A stretch of 64,000 nt of DNA from NCBI GenBank assembly GCA_019235885.1, contig JAFAKB010000088.1, positions 1 to 64,000 on the forward strand. The letters are read 5' to 3'. A program made the translations under genes and the position numbers. Positions 9,999-18,659 of this stretch are shown here, one piece after another. Numbering within the stretch: the first letter of the stretch is position 1; the number at the start of each line of letters is the position of its first letter. The notes under the pieces were generated by a model that was not told the origin of the DNA, ran no database searches, and worked only from the letters and a program-made list of their open reading frames with translations. This DNA comes from Candidatus Eremiobacterota bacterium (lineage in GTDB: Bacteria > Vulcanimicrobiota > Vulcanimicrobiia > Vulcanimicrobiales > Vulcanimicrobiaceae).

Positions 9999-10973
9999 GT
10001 GAAAGCGATACGAGTCGACCGCCTCGGCGGTCCCGAAGTCCTCGAGCTCGCCGAGGTCCCGGTCCCGGCGCCCGGGCCGGGCGAAGTGCTCGTGCGGCAA
10101 CGCGCCGCCGGCGTGAACTACATCGACGTCTACCTCCGCACGGGGCTCTACCAGCGCCCGCTCCCGTTCATCGACGGCCAGGAAGGCGCGGGCGTCGTCG
10201 AAGCGGTCGGCGAGGGCGTGACCGAGTTTCGTCCCGGCCAGCGCGTCGCGTACCCGCAGACGCCGAACATGGGCGGCTACGCCGAAGCCAACGCGGTTCC
10301 GGCCGGCCGGCTCGTCCCGATTCCGGACGGTGTCGACGAGCGCGACGCCTGCGCGACGATGCTGCAAGGCATGACGGCGCACTATCTCGTCAACGACACG
10401 TTCCCGCTGCGCGCGGGCCAGGTCGCGCTGGTGCACGCGGCGGCCGGCGGCGTCGGCTCGATCTTGGTGCAGCTCGCCAAAGCGAAGGGCGCGACGGTGA
10501 TCGGGACCGTCGGAACGGAAGAGAAGGCGCAGCTCGTGCGCGGCTTCGGCGCCGACCACGTCATCGTCTACGCGCAGCAAGACTTCGCCGAGGCGACGAA
10601 CGCACTCATCGGAGAGCACAAGGTCGACGTCGCGTACGACTCGGTCGGCAAGGAGACGTGGGAACGCAGCTTGAGCGTACTGCGCCCGCGCGGGATGCTG
10701 ATCGTCTATGGAAACTCGAGCGGACCGGTGCCGCCGGTCGAGCCGCAAAAGCTCTCCGCCGCCGGCTCCGTCTTCTTCACCCGCCCCACGCTCGCCAACT
10801 ACATCAGCAAGCGCGCAGAGCTGCTGACGCGCGCGCACGAATTGTTCGACGCGATCAGAGGCGGCAAGCTGCACGTGCGCGTCGGCGCGACGTACCCGCT
10901 CGCCGACGCGGCGCAAGCGCACCGGGATCTCGAATCGCGGAAGACGACGGGAAAGCTGCTGCTGTTACCGTAG
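9999..10973 (+). CDS. Zinc-independent quinone oxidoreductase (zeta-crystallin/QOR type)
   Basis: 324 residues from GTG 9999, giving the standard QOR opening MKAIRVDRLGGPEVLELAEVPVP. The nucleotide-binding motif is HAAAGGVGSILVQLAKAKG, preceded by MLQGMTAHYLVNDTFPLRAGQ, both hallmarks of the NADPH quinone reductase branch of MDR proteins. It lacks the structural zinc cysteines. It probably carries out one-electron reduction of quinones or reduction of enones in the cytosol. The stop overlaps the convergent PNPOx-like gene by nine bases. Confidence 0.88.
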   Translation: MKAIRVDRLGGPEVLELAEVPVPAPGPGEVLVRQRAAGVNYIDVYLRTGLYQRPLPFIDGQEGAGVVEAVGEGVTEFRPGQRVAYPQTPNMGGYAEANAVPAGRLVPIPDGVDERDACATMLQGMTAHYLVNDTFPLRAGQVALVHAAAGGVGSILVQLAKAKGATVIGTVGTEEKAQLVRGFGADHVIVYAQQDFAEATNALIGEHKVDVAYDSVGKETWERSLSVLRPRGMLIVYGNSSGPVPPVEPQKLSAAGSVFFTRPTLANYISKRAELLTRAHELFDAIRGGKLHVRVGATYPLADAAQAHRDLESRKTTGKLLLLP

Positions 10974-11600
10974 CGCGGGCGGCGCAACGCCGGCGTTCGT
11001 CGTCTCGTCGGGTTCGGGTGCGCCGGCGACGAGCGCGAGCGGGATGACGCCGCCCCACAGATCGCCGTGCAAGTCCTCCGGCGCGTCCTTCGGTCCGCCC
11101 TCGCGAATCTTCGCCGAGACCGCGTCGAGCGCGAGCGCGACGACCTGCGTCGCCTCGAGCTCGCCGGGCGACATACCGCGCATCCGCGCGCGGCGGTTCG
11201 GGATCAGCCGGTCGACGAACGCGTCGAGCAGCCGGGTCTTTTCTTCCGGATCGTCGACGACGCGGGCCGCGCCGTGGACGACGACCGAGCGGTAGTTCAT
11301 CGAGCAATGAAACGCGCTGCGCGCGACGACGACTCCGTCGAGGTGCGTGACGGTCGCGCAGATCGGCTCGCCCGACGCGATCGCCGAAAGGATCCCGGCT
11401 TTCGTCGAGCCGTGCAGCACGAGTTCCTCGCCGACGCGCGCGCACGCGTACGGGATCACGACCGGGAGGCCGCCGGCGAGCGCGCCGACGTGCGCGACGT
11501 ACGCTTCGTCGAGGATCGCGTGGACGGTCTCTCGGTCGTAATGCGCGCGCTCGGCGAGGCGGCGGACGCGCGTGTTCGGCGTCGCTGAAACGGTGCTCAC
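10965..11600 (-). CDS. Pyridoxamine-5'-phosphate-oxidase-fold flavoprotein
   Basis: 211 residues from GTG 11600. The split-barrel pattern is LPVVIPYACARVGEELVLHGST and SAFHCSMNYRSVVVHGAARVVDD, as in the PNPOx-like (NimA-related, Pyridox_ox_2) flavin-binding group. Members bind FMN or related cofactors; they are not necessarily B6 enzymes. It is the last gene of a leftward operon, nine bases after a MocR regulator, and MocR regulators often control B6-linked genes, which makes a cofactor or redox role plausible. Confidence 0.75.
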   Translation of the reverse strand: MSTVSATPNTRVRRLAERAHYDRETVHAILDEAYVAHVGALAGGLPVVIPYACARVGEELVLHGSTKAGILSAIASGEPICATVTHLDGVVVARSAFHCSMNYRSVVVHGAARVVDDPEEKTRLLDAFVDRLIPNRRARMRGMSPGELEATQVVALALDAVSAKIREGGPKDAPEDLHGDLWGGVIPLALVAGAPEPDETTNAGVAPPALR

Positions 11601-11609
11601 CCGGCGATC

Positions 11610-13091
11610 TTACGGGCTGGGCGCGGTTCCCGTCGAGGTCCGATTCGGCTGCGCGCGCGGGTGCCGCGCCTCCTCGAACGCGCGGGCGAGCCGCTCGGCG
11701 GCGGCTTCGATCGCGACCGGACCGCCGGCGGCGAAGCCGAGCACGAGCCCGCTCGGACCGCGGCCGTCGAGCGCGTAGCGCGAGAGCGCCGGCGTGACGA
11801 CGCCATGCGCGGCGGCGGCGCGCGCGACCGCGACGTCGTCGCCTTCGAAGCGCGCGCAGACGTGCAGTCCGGTCGCCGCGCCCTGGACGCGCAGCGCCCC
11901 GCCGAGCCGGTGCTCCAGCGCGCCGGCCAGCGCGTCGCGCCGCTCGCGATAGCGCGCCGACGCGCGCCGCACGTGCAGCGCGAAATGTCCTTCGCCGACG
12001 AACGCGGCGAGCGCCGCGTGCAGCGGGTACGCCGGCCCGCCCGACGTCACCGCGCGCGCCGCGGCGAACGCGTCGAGCAGCGCGTCGGGAACGACGATCC
12101 AGGCGACGCGCAAGCCGGGGGCGAGCGTCTTGCTGAACGTGCCGACGTACAGCACGCGCGCGGCCTGCCCCGAGCCCGCCGCCGGGTCGAGCCCCTGCAG
12201 CGCGGGGAGCGGCGCGCCGTCGTAGCGGAACTCCGCGTCGTAGTCGTCTTCGATCACGTACGCGTTCGCTGCGCGCGCCCACGCCAGCAGCTCCAGCCGC
12301 CGCCGCAAGCCCATCACCACGCCGGTCGGATACTGGTGCGAGGGCGTGACGTACGCGAGCCGCGCGTCCTGCGGCGCGCGCGCGACGTCGAAGCCGTCCT
12401 CGTCGACGCCGACCGGAACGATTCTGCCGCCCGCCGCGGCGACGGCGTCGCGCACCGCGCCGTAGCCGGGATCTTCGACCGCGACGGGGTCGTCCGGATC
12501 GAGCAGCACGTCGGCGATCAGCGCCAGCGCCGCGCGCGTTCCTTCGGTGACGACGACGTTGCGGGCGCCGAGCGTGACGCCGCGCGTTTGGCGCAGATGC
12601 GTCGCGATCGCTTCGCGCAGCGGGCGAAATCCGAGCGCGTCGCCGTAGCCGCGCGTTTCGCTCGCGTCGAGCCAGCGGTTCGCGACCCGCCGCCACACCG
12701 CGTCGGGGAAGAGCGTCAGATCGGGGATGCCGGGCCGAAACAGCGCCGGCTCGCTCCCACCGTCGGCGTCTTGGGCCGGCAGCAGCCGCTGCGCGCGCGC
12801 CGAGATTCGCGGCGGTTCCGCCGCAACGCTGGCGCCGCGCGCCCGCGGCGTGAGTCCCGTAGCGACGTACGTTCCGGCGCCGACGCGCGTCTCGAGATAG
12901 CCCTCGGCGACGAGCTGGTCGAGCGCCTGCGTGACGGTGTTGCGCGAGACGCCGAGCTGCTGCGCGAGCGTGCGCGAGGCGTGCAGCCGCGTCCCGCCGC
13001 CGAGCTCGCCGGCCAGGATCGCGTCGCGCAGATGGCTCGCGAGCTGGCGGTGCAGCGCGGCCGGCGAAGCGCGGTCGGGGAAGAACGACAT
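11610..13091 (-). CDS. MocR-family regulator (GntR HTH plus aminotransferase domain)
   Basis: 493 residues. Residues 1-75 are a GntR winged helix (AALHRQLASHLRDAILAGEL, then SRTLAQQLGVSRNTVTQALDQLVAEGYLETRVGAGTYV). The rest is an aspartate-aminotransferase-like domain with the PLP lysine in TFSKTLAPG (Lys321) and the pyridine-binding aspartate in DDYD (282-285). Members such as PdxR and GabR sense PLP compounds and regulate nearby genes. It sits between two M16 peptidase genes and a PNPOx-like gene on the same strand with gaps of 5 and 9 bases. Confidence 0.88.
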   Translation of the reverse strand: MSFFPDRASPAALHRQLASHLRDAILAGELGGGTRLHASRTLAQQLGVSRNTVTQALDQLVAEGYLETRVGAGTYVATGLTPRARGASVAAEPPRISARAQRLLPAQDADGGSEPALFRPGIPDLTLFPDAVWRRVANRWLDASETRGYGDALGFRPLREAIATHLRQTRGVTLGARNVVVTEGTRAALALIADVLLDPDDPVAVEDPGYGAVRDAVAAAGGRIVPVGVDEDGFDVARAPQDARLAYVTPSHQYPTGVVMGLRRRLELLAWARAANAYVIEDDYDAEFRYDGAPLPALQGLDPAAGSGQAARVLYVGTFSKTLAPGLRVAWIVVPDALLDAFAAARAVTSGGPAYPLHAALAAFVGEGHFALHVRRASARYRERRDALAGALEHRLGGALRVQGAATGLHVCARFEGDDVAVARAAAAHGVVTPALSRYALDGRGPSGLVLGFAAGGPVAIEAAAERLARAFEEARHPRAQPNRTSTGTAPSP

Positions 13092-13096
13092 GCGCG

Positions 13097-14467
13097 CTAC
13101 GCGCCCAGCGAAGGCGATCCCAGATCGAGCCGTTCGAACGGGATCACGCGCGCGTCGGCGTGCGCGCGCACCAGCTCGTCCGCGAACTTCGACGCGTCGC
13201 CAACCAGCACCAGAAACTCGTCCGGGATCAGCTCGCGCGCCGCGAACTCGCGCACCGCGTTCGCGTCGACCGCGCGCACGCGCGGCGCGTACTCGCGCAT
13301 CTCGCCCAGCGGGACGTCGTAGAGCACGTGCTCGGTGAGCGTGCCGGCGATCCCGTCGATCGTCTCGATCGAGCGGTAGAAGCTGCCGGTCACCGTCGCC
13401 TTGCGCGAGACGAGATCGTCGTCGCTCGCCGGCGCGCCGGCGAGCGAACGGATCGTCGCGCGCATCACCTCCGCGGTCTCCGCCGCGCGCGCGTGGTCGA
13501 CCATCGTCGCCGCGGTGAAGAGGCCCTCCATCCGGCGCGCCGCGAGCGAAGCGCCCGCGCCGTACGAGAGCCCGCGCTTCACGCGGATCTCCTGGTTCAG
13601 CCGCCCGCTGTACCCGGACAGCACCGCCATCGCGACCAGCGCGGAATAGTAGTCGGGCGAACGGCGCGGAATCGTCACCCGGCCCGCGTACAGCGCGGTC
13701 CGGCCGGCATCGGGCTTGTCGATCACGACCGTGCGCTCGCGCGGCGGCGGAACCGGGCCCTGCGGCAGCTCGCCGATCGGCGTGCCGGGCACGCGCCACG
13801 ACCGGAGCTCGCGCTCGGCGAGCGCGAACGCATCGTCGGCGCTCACGTCGCCGCCGATCACCAGCACCGCGTCGTCGGGGCGGTAGAAGCGCTCGTGAAA
13901 CCACGCCACCCGGTCGCGCCCGAGCGCGCCCAGCGTCGCGGCGGTTCCCGCCAGCGGATGACCGTACGGCGCGCCGCCGTACGCGACGCGCTGCGCGACG
14001 AGCCGCGCCAGCCCGCTCGGGTTCGCATACGTCAGCGCAAGATCGGAGATCGACTTCGTGCGCACGCGCTCCACCTCGTCGGGCGCGAACGCGGGCTGCC
14101 GCACGACCTCGTCGAGCAGCGCGAACGCCTGCGGGAACGCGGGCGTCGTCGCGCTCACGCTCAACACCGAGGCGTCGAAACCGGAGATCGCGTCGAAACG
14201 CGCGCCGAGCGCGTCGACCGCGGCGCTCATCTCCGTCGCGCTGCGCCTCGTCGTGCCGTGGGTGAGCAGCGCGGCGACCAGCGCGGCGAGACCGGCTTCC
14301 TCTTCGCGTTCCGCCACGCCGCCGCAGCCGACGACGAGCTGCGCGGCGATCAGCGGCAAGTTGCGCTGCGAGAACGCGATGACGCGCAACCCGTTGTCGA
14401 GAACGCGCTCGACCGGCGCGGGAAGCTCGGCGTCGCGCGGCGGCGCGGGCGCCGGAATCGCGCTCAT
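13097..14467 (-). CDS. M16-family peptidase homologue, non-catalytic type
   Basis: 456 residues, starting at ATG 14467 inside the stop region of the upstream M16 gene (ATGA overlap). The fold is that of pitrilysin/processing-peptidase proteins (LDNGLRVIAFSQRNLPLIAAQLVV), but the zinc site HXXEH is replaced: the equivalent segment reads AALVAALLTHGT. The arginine/tyrosine-containing second half LNQEIRVKRGLSYGAGASL is kept. Such inactive partners pair with an active subunit, here encoded just upstream, as in mitochondrial-type MPP and bacterial two-gene M16B pairs. Confidence 0.85.
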   Translation of the reverse strand: MSAIPAPAPPRDAELPAPVERVLDNGLRVIAFSQRNLPLIAAQLVVGCGGVAEREEEAGLAALVAALLTHGTTRRSATEMSAAVDALGARFDAISGFDASVLSVSATTPAFPQAFALLDEVVRQPAFAPDEVERVRTKSISDLALTYANPSGLARLVAQRVAYGGAPYGHPLAGTAATLGALGRDRVAWFHERFYRPDDAVLVIGGDVSADDAFALAERELRSWRVPGTPIGELPQGPVPPPRERTVVIDKPDAGRTALYAGRVTIPRRSPDYYSALVAMAVLSGYSGRLNQEIRVKRGLSYGAGASLAARRMEGLFTAATMVDHARAAETAEVMRATIRSLAGAPASDDDLVSRKATVTGSFYRSIETIDGIAGTLTEHVLYDVPLGEMREYAPRVRAVDANAVREFAARELIPDEFLVLVGDASKFADELVRAHADARVIPFERLDLGSPSLGA

Positions 14468-15771
14468 GCCGGCAGGTACTCGATCACGGTGCGGTTCTGC
14501 GGGCGCAGATAGGTGCGCGCGACACGCAGCAGATCCTCGCCGGTGACCGCGAGGTAGCGTTCCAGGTCGCCGTTGATCAACCCGGGATCGCCGCGCTCGG
14601 CCGTCGCGCGCACGACCGCGATGGCGACCGAGTTGTTCATCTGCCGCGAGCGCACCAAGCTGCTGACGATCTGCGTACGCACGCGCTCGAGCTCCGCTTC
14701 GCCGGGCGGCTCGCTCAGCAGGCGGTCCATCTCGCGCGCGAGCGCGGCGCGCGCGCCGGCGAGCGCGACGCCGCGCGCGCAGATCAGCCGCACGCTGAAC
14801 AGTCCGGGCTGCTCGCGCAAGTCGGCGCTCGCGTACGCGGTCGTCGCGACTTGCTCGCGGTAGACGAGCGAGGAGTAGAGCCGCGAGGAGCGGCCGGAGC
14901 CGAGCAGCGTCTCGAGCACGTCGAGCGCCGCCGCGTCGGGATGCGCCGCTGCCGGGATGTGATAGACTTCTTCGACGGCCGCGAGCGGCACGTTCGCGGC
15001 GCGGTGTTCGTAGAAGCGCTCGGCCGCCTGCGGCGGCTCGACGACCTGCACGCGCGGAATCGGCGATGACGGCGTGTGAATGCGGCCGAACCAGCGCTCG
15101 ATCATCGCCAGCGTCTCGTCCGGATCGAGGTCGCCGGCGACGACGACGATCGCGTTGTCGGGCCGGTAGTACGTCGCGTGGAACGCCACGACGTCCTCGA
15201 GCGCGGCGGCGTTCAACTCTTGGGGACTGCCGATCACGCCGCGCCGGTACGGGTGCAGCAGGTACGCTTCGCGGTTGACGAGCTCGTCGAGCATCCCGTA
15301 CGGCTCGGCGAGGATGCGCTGGTCGTACTCGCCGATCACCACGTCGCGCTCGGTGGCGAAGTTCTGCGCGTTCACCTCGAGCGCCGCCAGCCGGTCGGCT
15401 TCGGCCCACAGCAAACGCTCGAGGTGGTTCGAGGGGACGACCTCGTAGTAGTTGGTGATGTCTTCGGAGGTGAACGCGTTGTTGTAGCCGCCGACGTCCT
15501 CGGTGAGCCGGTCGATCGTCTCGGGCGCGGTCCGCGCCGTCCCCTTGAACATCAGGTGCTCGAAGAGGTGCGCGAACCCCGAGCGGTTCGGCGGGTCGTC
15601 CTTCCCGCCGACGCGGTAGACGACGTTGATCGCGACCGAGGGCACCCGGCGGTCGGGGACCAGGATGGCGCGCAGGCCGTTGTCGAGGACGTGGTCGACG
15701 TAGTCCAGCGGCGCGACGCCGATCGCCGCGGCGGAGATGGTGGGGAGTGCGGTCACGGGCCTTCGGTTCAT
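14464..15771 (-). CDS. M16-family zinc metallopeptidase, catalytic subunit
   Basis: 435 residues from ATG 15771. The inverted zinc motif HXXEH appears as HLFEH at residues 68-72, with the downstream glutamate in ERDVVIGEYDQR. The second half (SRLYSSLVYREQVATTAYA) contributes the substrate cleft. It probably degrades short peptides as a heterodimer with the non-catalytic protein encoded next. The short region upstream is shared with the SOS promoter of imuA on the other strand, so LexA could affect both. AGGAGG at 15791-15796 (in minus orientation) is rather far from the start. Confidence 0.9.
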   Translation of the reverse strand: MNRRPVTALPTISAAAIGVAPLDYVDHVLDNGLRAILVPDRRVPSVAINVVYRVGGKDDPPNRSGFAHLFEHLMFKGTARTAPETIDRLTEDVGGYNNAFTSEDITNYYEVVPSNHLERLLWAEADRLAALEVNAQNFATERDVVIGEYDQRILAEPYGMLDELVNREAYLLHPYRRGVIGSPQELNAAALEDVVAFHATYYRPDNAIVVVAGDLDPDETLAMIERWFGRIHTPSSPIPRVQVVEPPQAAERFYEHRAANVPLAAVEEVYHIPAAAHPDAAALDVLETLLGSGRSSRLYSSLVYREQVATTAYASADLREQPGLFSVRLICARGVALAGARAALAREMDRLLSEPPGEAELERVRTQIVSSLVRSRQMNNSVAIAVVRATAERGDPGLINGDLERYLAVTGEDLLRVARTYLRPQNRTVIEYLPA

Positions 15772-15823
15772 CCCCGCGCCGCGCCCGGGGTCCTCCTGGG
15801 CTCGACCAGCATTCATTTCCGGA

Positions 15824-15852
15824 TTGACAATCGAACATATGTTCGATAGCAT
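15824..15852 (+). promoter_or_regulatory. imuA promoter, -35 and -10 elements flanking an SOS box
   Basis: TTGACA at 15824-15829 (consensus -35) and TAGCAT at 15847-15852 (4 of 6 matches to TATAAT) are 17 bases apart. The spacer is almost entirely the LexA-type palindrome at 15831-15846. If this promoter is right, transcription would start about 15859 and the mRNA would be almost leaderless for the ATG at 15862. A GAGG at 15853-15856 resembles a ribosome site and would argue for an earlier start point. Confidence 0.7.
15831..15846 (+). promoter_or_regulatory. LexA (SOS) box, Bacillus/actinobacterial type
   Basis: TCGAACATATGTTCGA is a perfect 16-base palindrome and fits the CGAACRNRYGTTCG consensus used by Gram-positive LexA at every position. 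It lies between the -35 and -10 elements of imuA. A second perfect box occurs in front of dnaE2 at 28889-28904, which makes a chance match unlikely. No lexA or recA gene is in the window. Confidence 0.85.
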
Positions 15853-15861
15853 GAGGCTCCC

Positions 15862-16611
15862 ATGAGCGCCGACCCTGCTTTCGCGGCCTTGCGCGAGCGC
15901 CTCGACCGTCGTCACCGGGAGACGACGGCGGCGGCCTTCGCGCTCGGCGAGGAAGCGGTGCTTCGGAGCGGTCTGGCCGAGTTGGACGCCGTGTGTGGCG
16001 GTTTCCGGCGCGGCACGATCGCGACGCTCGAGGGGCCGCCGAGCTCCGGGAGGAGCGCGCTCGCCGCGCGTCTCCTCGCGGCTGCGACGCGGCGCGGGTT
16101 GGGAGCGATGGTCGGGGTGGACCTCTTCCCGCCCGCGCTTGCGGCCGCCGGCGTGCGGCTCGAACGGCTTCTTTTCGTGCGTGTCGGGGAGCCGGTCGAG
16201 GCCGCACGCGCGGCCGACATCATCCTGCGGTCGGGCGCGTTCGCGGTCGTCGTGATCCCCGCTCTCCCTAGCGGGCGCGGGATCGGCTCGGCGACCTGGA
16301 CGCGCCTGGCCTCGTTGGCGCACCGCGCGAACGCGCTGCTGCTGGCGCTCGGCGCCGAAGCCTCGGCCGAGCTGCGCTACTTCGCCACCTTGCGGCTCGA
16401 GACGTCGATCGAGCGGGTGCGCTGGAACGGCCCTGCCGGACACCTCGGCGAGCCGGCCGGCTACGACGTGCGCGCGGTCGTGCGCAAGCACAAGCGCGCC
16501 GCCCCGGTCGGCGCGGCGCTGGTCCGCTGCGAGCCGTTCGAAGACCGCGCCCCGCTGGTCGACCTGCGCGAGCGCAGCGCCGCGAGCGCGGACGAGGCCC
16601 TCGCCCTGTAG
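15862..16611 (+). CDS. imuA: ImuA, RecA-like subunit of the SOS mutasome
   Basis: 249 residues with a shortened RecA-like core: SGLAELDAVCGGFRRGTIATLEGPPSSGRSAL. The Walker A (GPPSSGRS, residues 58-65) has Arg in place of the usual Lys, as expected for ImuA, which is thought not to need full ATPase activity. ImuA, ImuB and DnaE2 together carry out damage-induced mutagenesis and lesion tolerance. The adjacent LexA box and the downstream imuB support this. The following gene on the same strand, imuB, is 508 bases away with an antisense gene between, which is unusual. Confidence 0.82.
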   Translation: MSADPAFAALRERLDRRHRETTAAAFALGEEAVLRSGLAELDAVCGGFRRGTIATLEGPPSSGRSALAARLLAAATRRGLGAMVGVDLFPPALAAAGVRLERLLFVRVGEPVEAARAADIILRSGAFAVVVIPALPSGRGIGSATWTRLASLAHRANALLLALGAEASAELRYFATLRLETSIERVRWNGPAGHLGEPAGYDVRAVVRKHKRAAPVGAALVRCEPFEDRAPLVDLRERSAASADEALAL

Positions 16612-16618
16612 TGGCGGC

Positions 16619-17080
16619 TCAGCGCGGAATCGGGAGCATCGAGACGCCGGCGGCGCTCGCCAGCGCCGCGGCGTCGACGGAGAGCGCACGCGCCGCCGGC
16701 GAGGAGCTCGGGCAGGACAGGTCGGGCGAGATCTTCCCGCCGTACCCGATCGAGGTCGACGAGCCGAACGAGGCGCTCTTCATGCAGTGCGCCGCCGGGA
16801 GCTTGTCGAGCGGCGCCGCCGCTTTCAGGTCCGAGAAGAAGCGCGCGACCAGCGCCGCGGGGAGGCGCTTGCGGATCGGGACGTCGCCCTGCTGCAGCGC
16901 CGCCCAACCGTCGGCGGTTATGCGCAAGCGGTATCCGGCGCGGTTCGTCGAGCCCGAGTTGACGATCAGCGCTTCATTGGGCGCCGTCGGGACGCGCAGG
17001 TACGCCGGCGGCGGCGACGCGGTTCCGACCGGGAGCGGCCCGTACGTCGGGAGCGCGAAGAGGGCGAACGCGAGCAGCAT
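16619..17080 (-). CDS. Small secreted protein of unknown function, antisense within the imu cluster
   Basis: 153 residues with an N-terminal hydrophobic segment (MLLAFALFALPTYGPLPVGTA, first 21 residues) acting as a signal peptide. The mature sequence has two cysteines (HCMKS and SCPSSS) and no recognisable domain. Composition and strand-like pattern (YRLRITADGWAALQQG) look like a real protein, not a chance frame. It occupies nearly the whole gap between imuA and imuB on the opposite strand, so imuB is unlikely to share a simple overlapping operon with imuA. It might be a later insertion. Confidence 0.55.
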   Translation of the reverse strand: MLLAFALFALPTYGPLPVGTASPPPAYLRVPTAPNEALIVNSGSTNRAGYRLRITADGWAALQQGDVPIRKRLPAALVARFFSDLKAAAPLDKLPAAHCMKSASFGSSTSIGYGGKISPDLSCPSSSPAARALSVDAAALASAAGVSMLPIPR

Positions 17081-17119
17081 GTCCGATCAACGCGTCCGCG
17101 CGCGGCGGACGTTTCTCCC

Positions 17120-18619
17120 GTGCCGATCGTCTGCGTCTGGGCTCCGGCGTTCCGGCTCGCCGTCGCGCGGCTGACCCAGCCTCCTTCGGCAGGCTCAGGG
17201 CAGGCGATCGACCTCGACGCGCCGCTGATCCTGGCCGACCGGATCGAGCGCGGTCGCGTCGTGGACTGCACGCTGACCGCGGCCGCGCTCGGCGTGCGGC
17301 GCGGGATGACGCTGGTGCAGGCGCAGGCGACCGCGACGGAGGCGCGGACCGTCTTCGACGACCCGGCCGCCGACGTGCGGGTGTGGGCCGAGATGCTGGA
17401 GGCGCTCGACGCGGCTTCGCCGCTCGTCGAGGACGACGGGCTGGGCTGCGCGTTTCTGGAGATGCACGGCGTGCGCGGCGAACCCGCCGCGTGGCTCGCC
17501 GCGGTGCGCGGCGCGCTGGCCGGATTCGACGTCCCGGTGCGCGTCGCGTGCGGGCCGAACCGCTTCGTCGCGCGCGCGGCGGCGTGGCGCGGCGACGGGG
17601 TCGTGTGCGACGGCGATCCGGCGGCGTTTCTGGCACCGCTTTCGCTCGAGCTGCTGCCGCTCGAGCGCGGCGCGCTCGAGCGCTTGCGACTGCTCGGCGT
17701 GACGACGCTCGGCGAGCTCGCCGCGCTCCCGCACGGTCCGTTCGTGCGCCGCTTCGGAACCGAGGCGGCGAGGTGGCACGATCTCGCGCGCGGGATCGAC
17801 CGCCGTCCGCTCGAGCCGCGCGCGCGCGCATTGCGCGTCGGCCGCGCGCTCTACGGCGAAGGCGAAGCGAGCTCCGAAGAGCAGGTGCTGTTCGCGCTGC
17901 GCACGCTGGTCGGCTGGGTCGTCGACGATCTGTGCGCGGCGGGAAAACGCGCCGGGCGGCTGGTGCTGCGGCTCGAGTGCGAGGACGGCGAGACGCGCGA
18001 GCTGACGACGCGCGTCGCGCAGCCGACCGCGGTGCCGTCGACGCTGTTCGAGCTGCTGCGCGCGCGGCTCGAAGGCGTGACGCTCGGCGCGCCCGTCGTC
18101 GGCTTGCGGTTGAGCGCCGAAGAGCTCACGAGCGGCGGCGTCGCGCTCTCGCTGTTCGCGGCGAGCGATCCCGATCCGGACGCGATCGGCGTCGTGCTCG
18201 CGCGGCTCGACGCGGCGCTCGGCGAAGGCCGCGCGCTGCGCGCGCACGTCGTCGAAGGCCCGCGCATCGAGCGCCGCTTCAGCTTCGAGCCGTTCACGCT
18301 CGAGCCGCTCGCGACGCGCGGCCCGCGCGCCGAGCCCGCGCCGCTCCCCGAGACCGCGACATTGCAACTGCGCTTGACCGCGCCGCGCCCGATCGAGGTG
18401 CGTGTGATCGACGGCGCGCCGCGCTTCGTCGGCTCGCCGCCGCAGCACGTCGTCGAGTTCGCCGGCCCGTGGCGCGCCGAAGAAGGCTGGTGGACGAACG
18501 CCACCGGCGAAAGCACCCCGCTCGTCCGCGACGAGTACGACGTCTTCCTCGAAGACGGCTCGCTGCTGCGGCTGTCGGCAGAACCTGCTGGCTGGCGCGT
18601 GCTCGGAATCTACGACTAG
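17120..18619 (+). CDS. imuB: ImuB, catalytically inactive Y-family polymerase homologue
   Basis: 499 residues from GTG 17120. The family pattern of a Y-polymerase lacking catalytic acids is seen: where active enzymes have SIDExF this protein has VEDDGLGCAFLEMHG, and the N-terminal catalytic Asp motif is replaced by VCVWAPAFRLAVARL. The HhH-like thumb reads LERLRLLGVTTLGELAALPHGPFVRRFG. A clamp-binding-like motif VALSLF sits at the position of the usual QLxLF. ImuB is the scaffold that links DnaE2 and ImuA to the sliding clamp. A 22-base dispersed-repeat-like insert (17183-17204) lies near the N-terminus. Confidence 0.85.
   Translation: MPIVCVWAPAFRLAVARLTQPPSAGSGQAIDLDAPLILADRIERGRVVDCTLTAAALGVRRGMTLVQAQATATEARTVFDDPAADVRVWAEMLEALDAASPLVEDDGLGCAFLEMHGVRGEPAAWLAAVRGALAGFDVPVRVACGPNRFVARAAAWRGDGVVCDGDPAAFLAPLSLELLPLERGALERLRLLGVTTLGELAALPHGPFVRRFGTEAARWHDLARGIDRRPLEPRARALRVGRALYGEGEASSEEQVLFALRTLVGWVVDDLCAAGKRAGRLVLRLECEDGETRELTTRVAQPTAVPSTLFELLRARLEGVTLGAPVVGLRLSAEELTSGGVALSLFAASDPDPDAIGVVLARLDAALGEGRALRAHVVEGPRIERRFSFEPFTLEPLATRGPRAEPAPLPETATLQLRLTAPRPIEVRVIDGAPRFVGSPPQHVVEFAGPWRAEEGWWTNATGESTPLVRDEYDVFLEDGSLLRLSAEPAGWRVLGIYD
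17183..17204 (+). repeat. Dispersed-repeat-like 22-mer inside imuB
   Basis: The core CTTCGGCAGGCTCAGGGCAG, with the flanking bases, matches a repeat family (CTTCGNCAGGCTCAGGGCAGG) that I know from intergenic regions of many GC-rich environmental bacteria. Here it is within the imuB reading frame and codes for PSAGSGQA, apparently extending a loop after the first helix. I see only this copy in the window. Whether it is one of that family in this genome has to be tested. Confidence 0.5.
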
Positions 18620-18659
18620 CGCGCGCGGGTGCTCGCGGCGGAACGTCGTATCAACGTGC

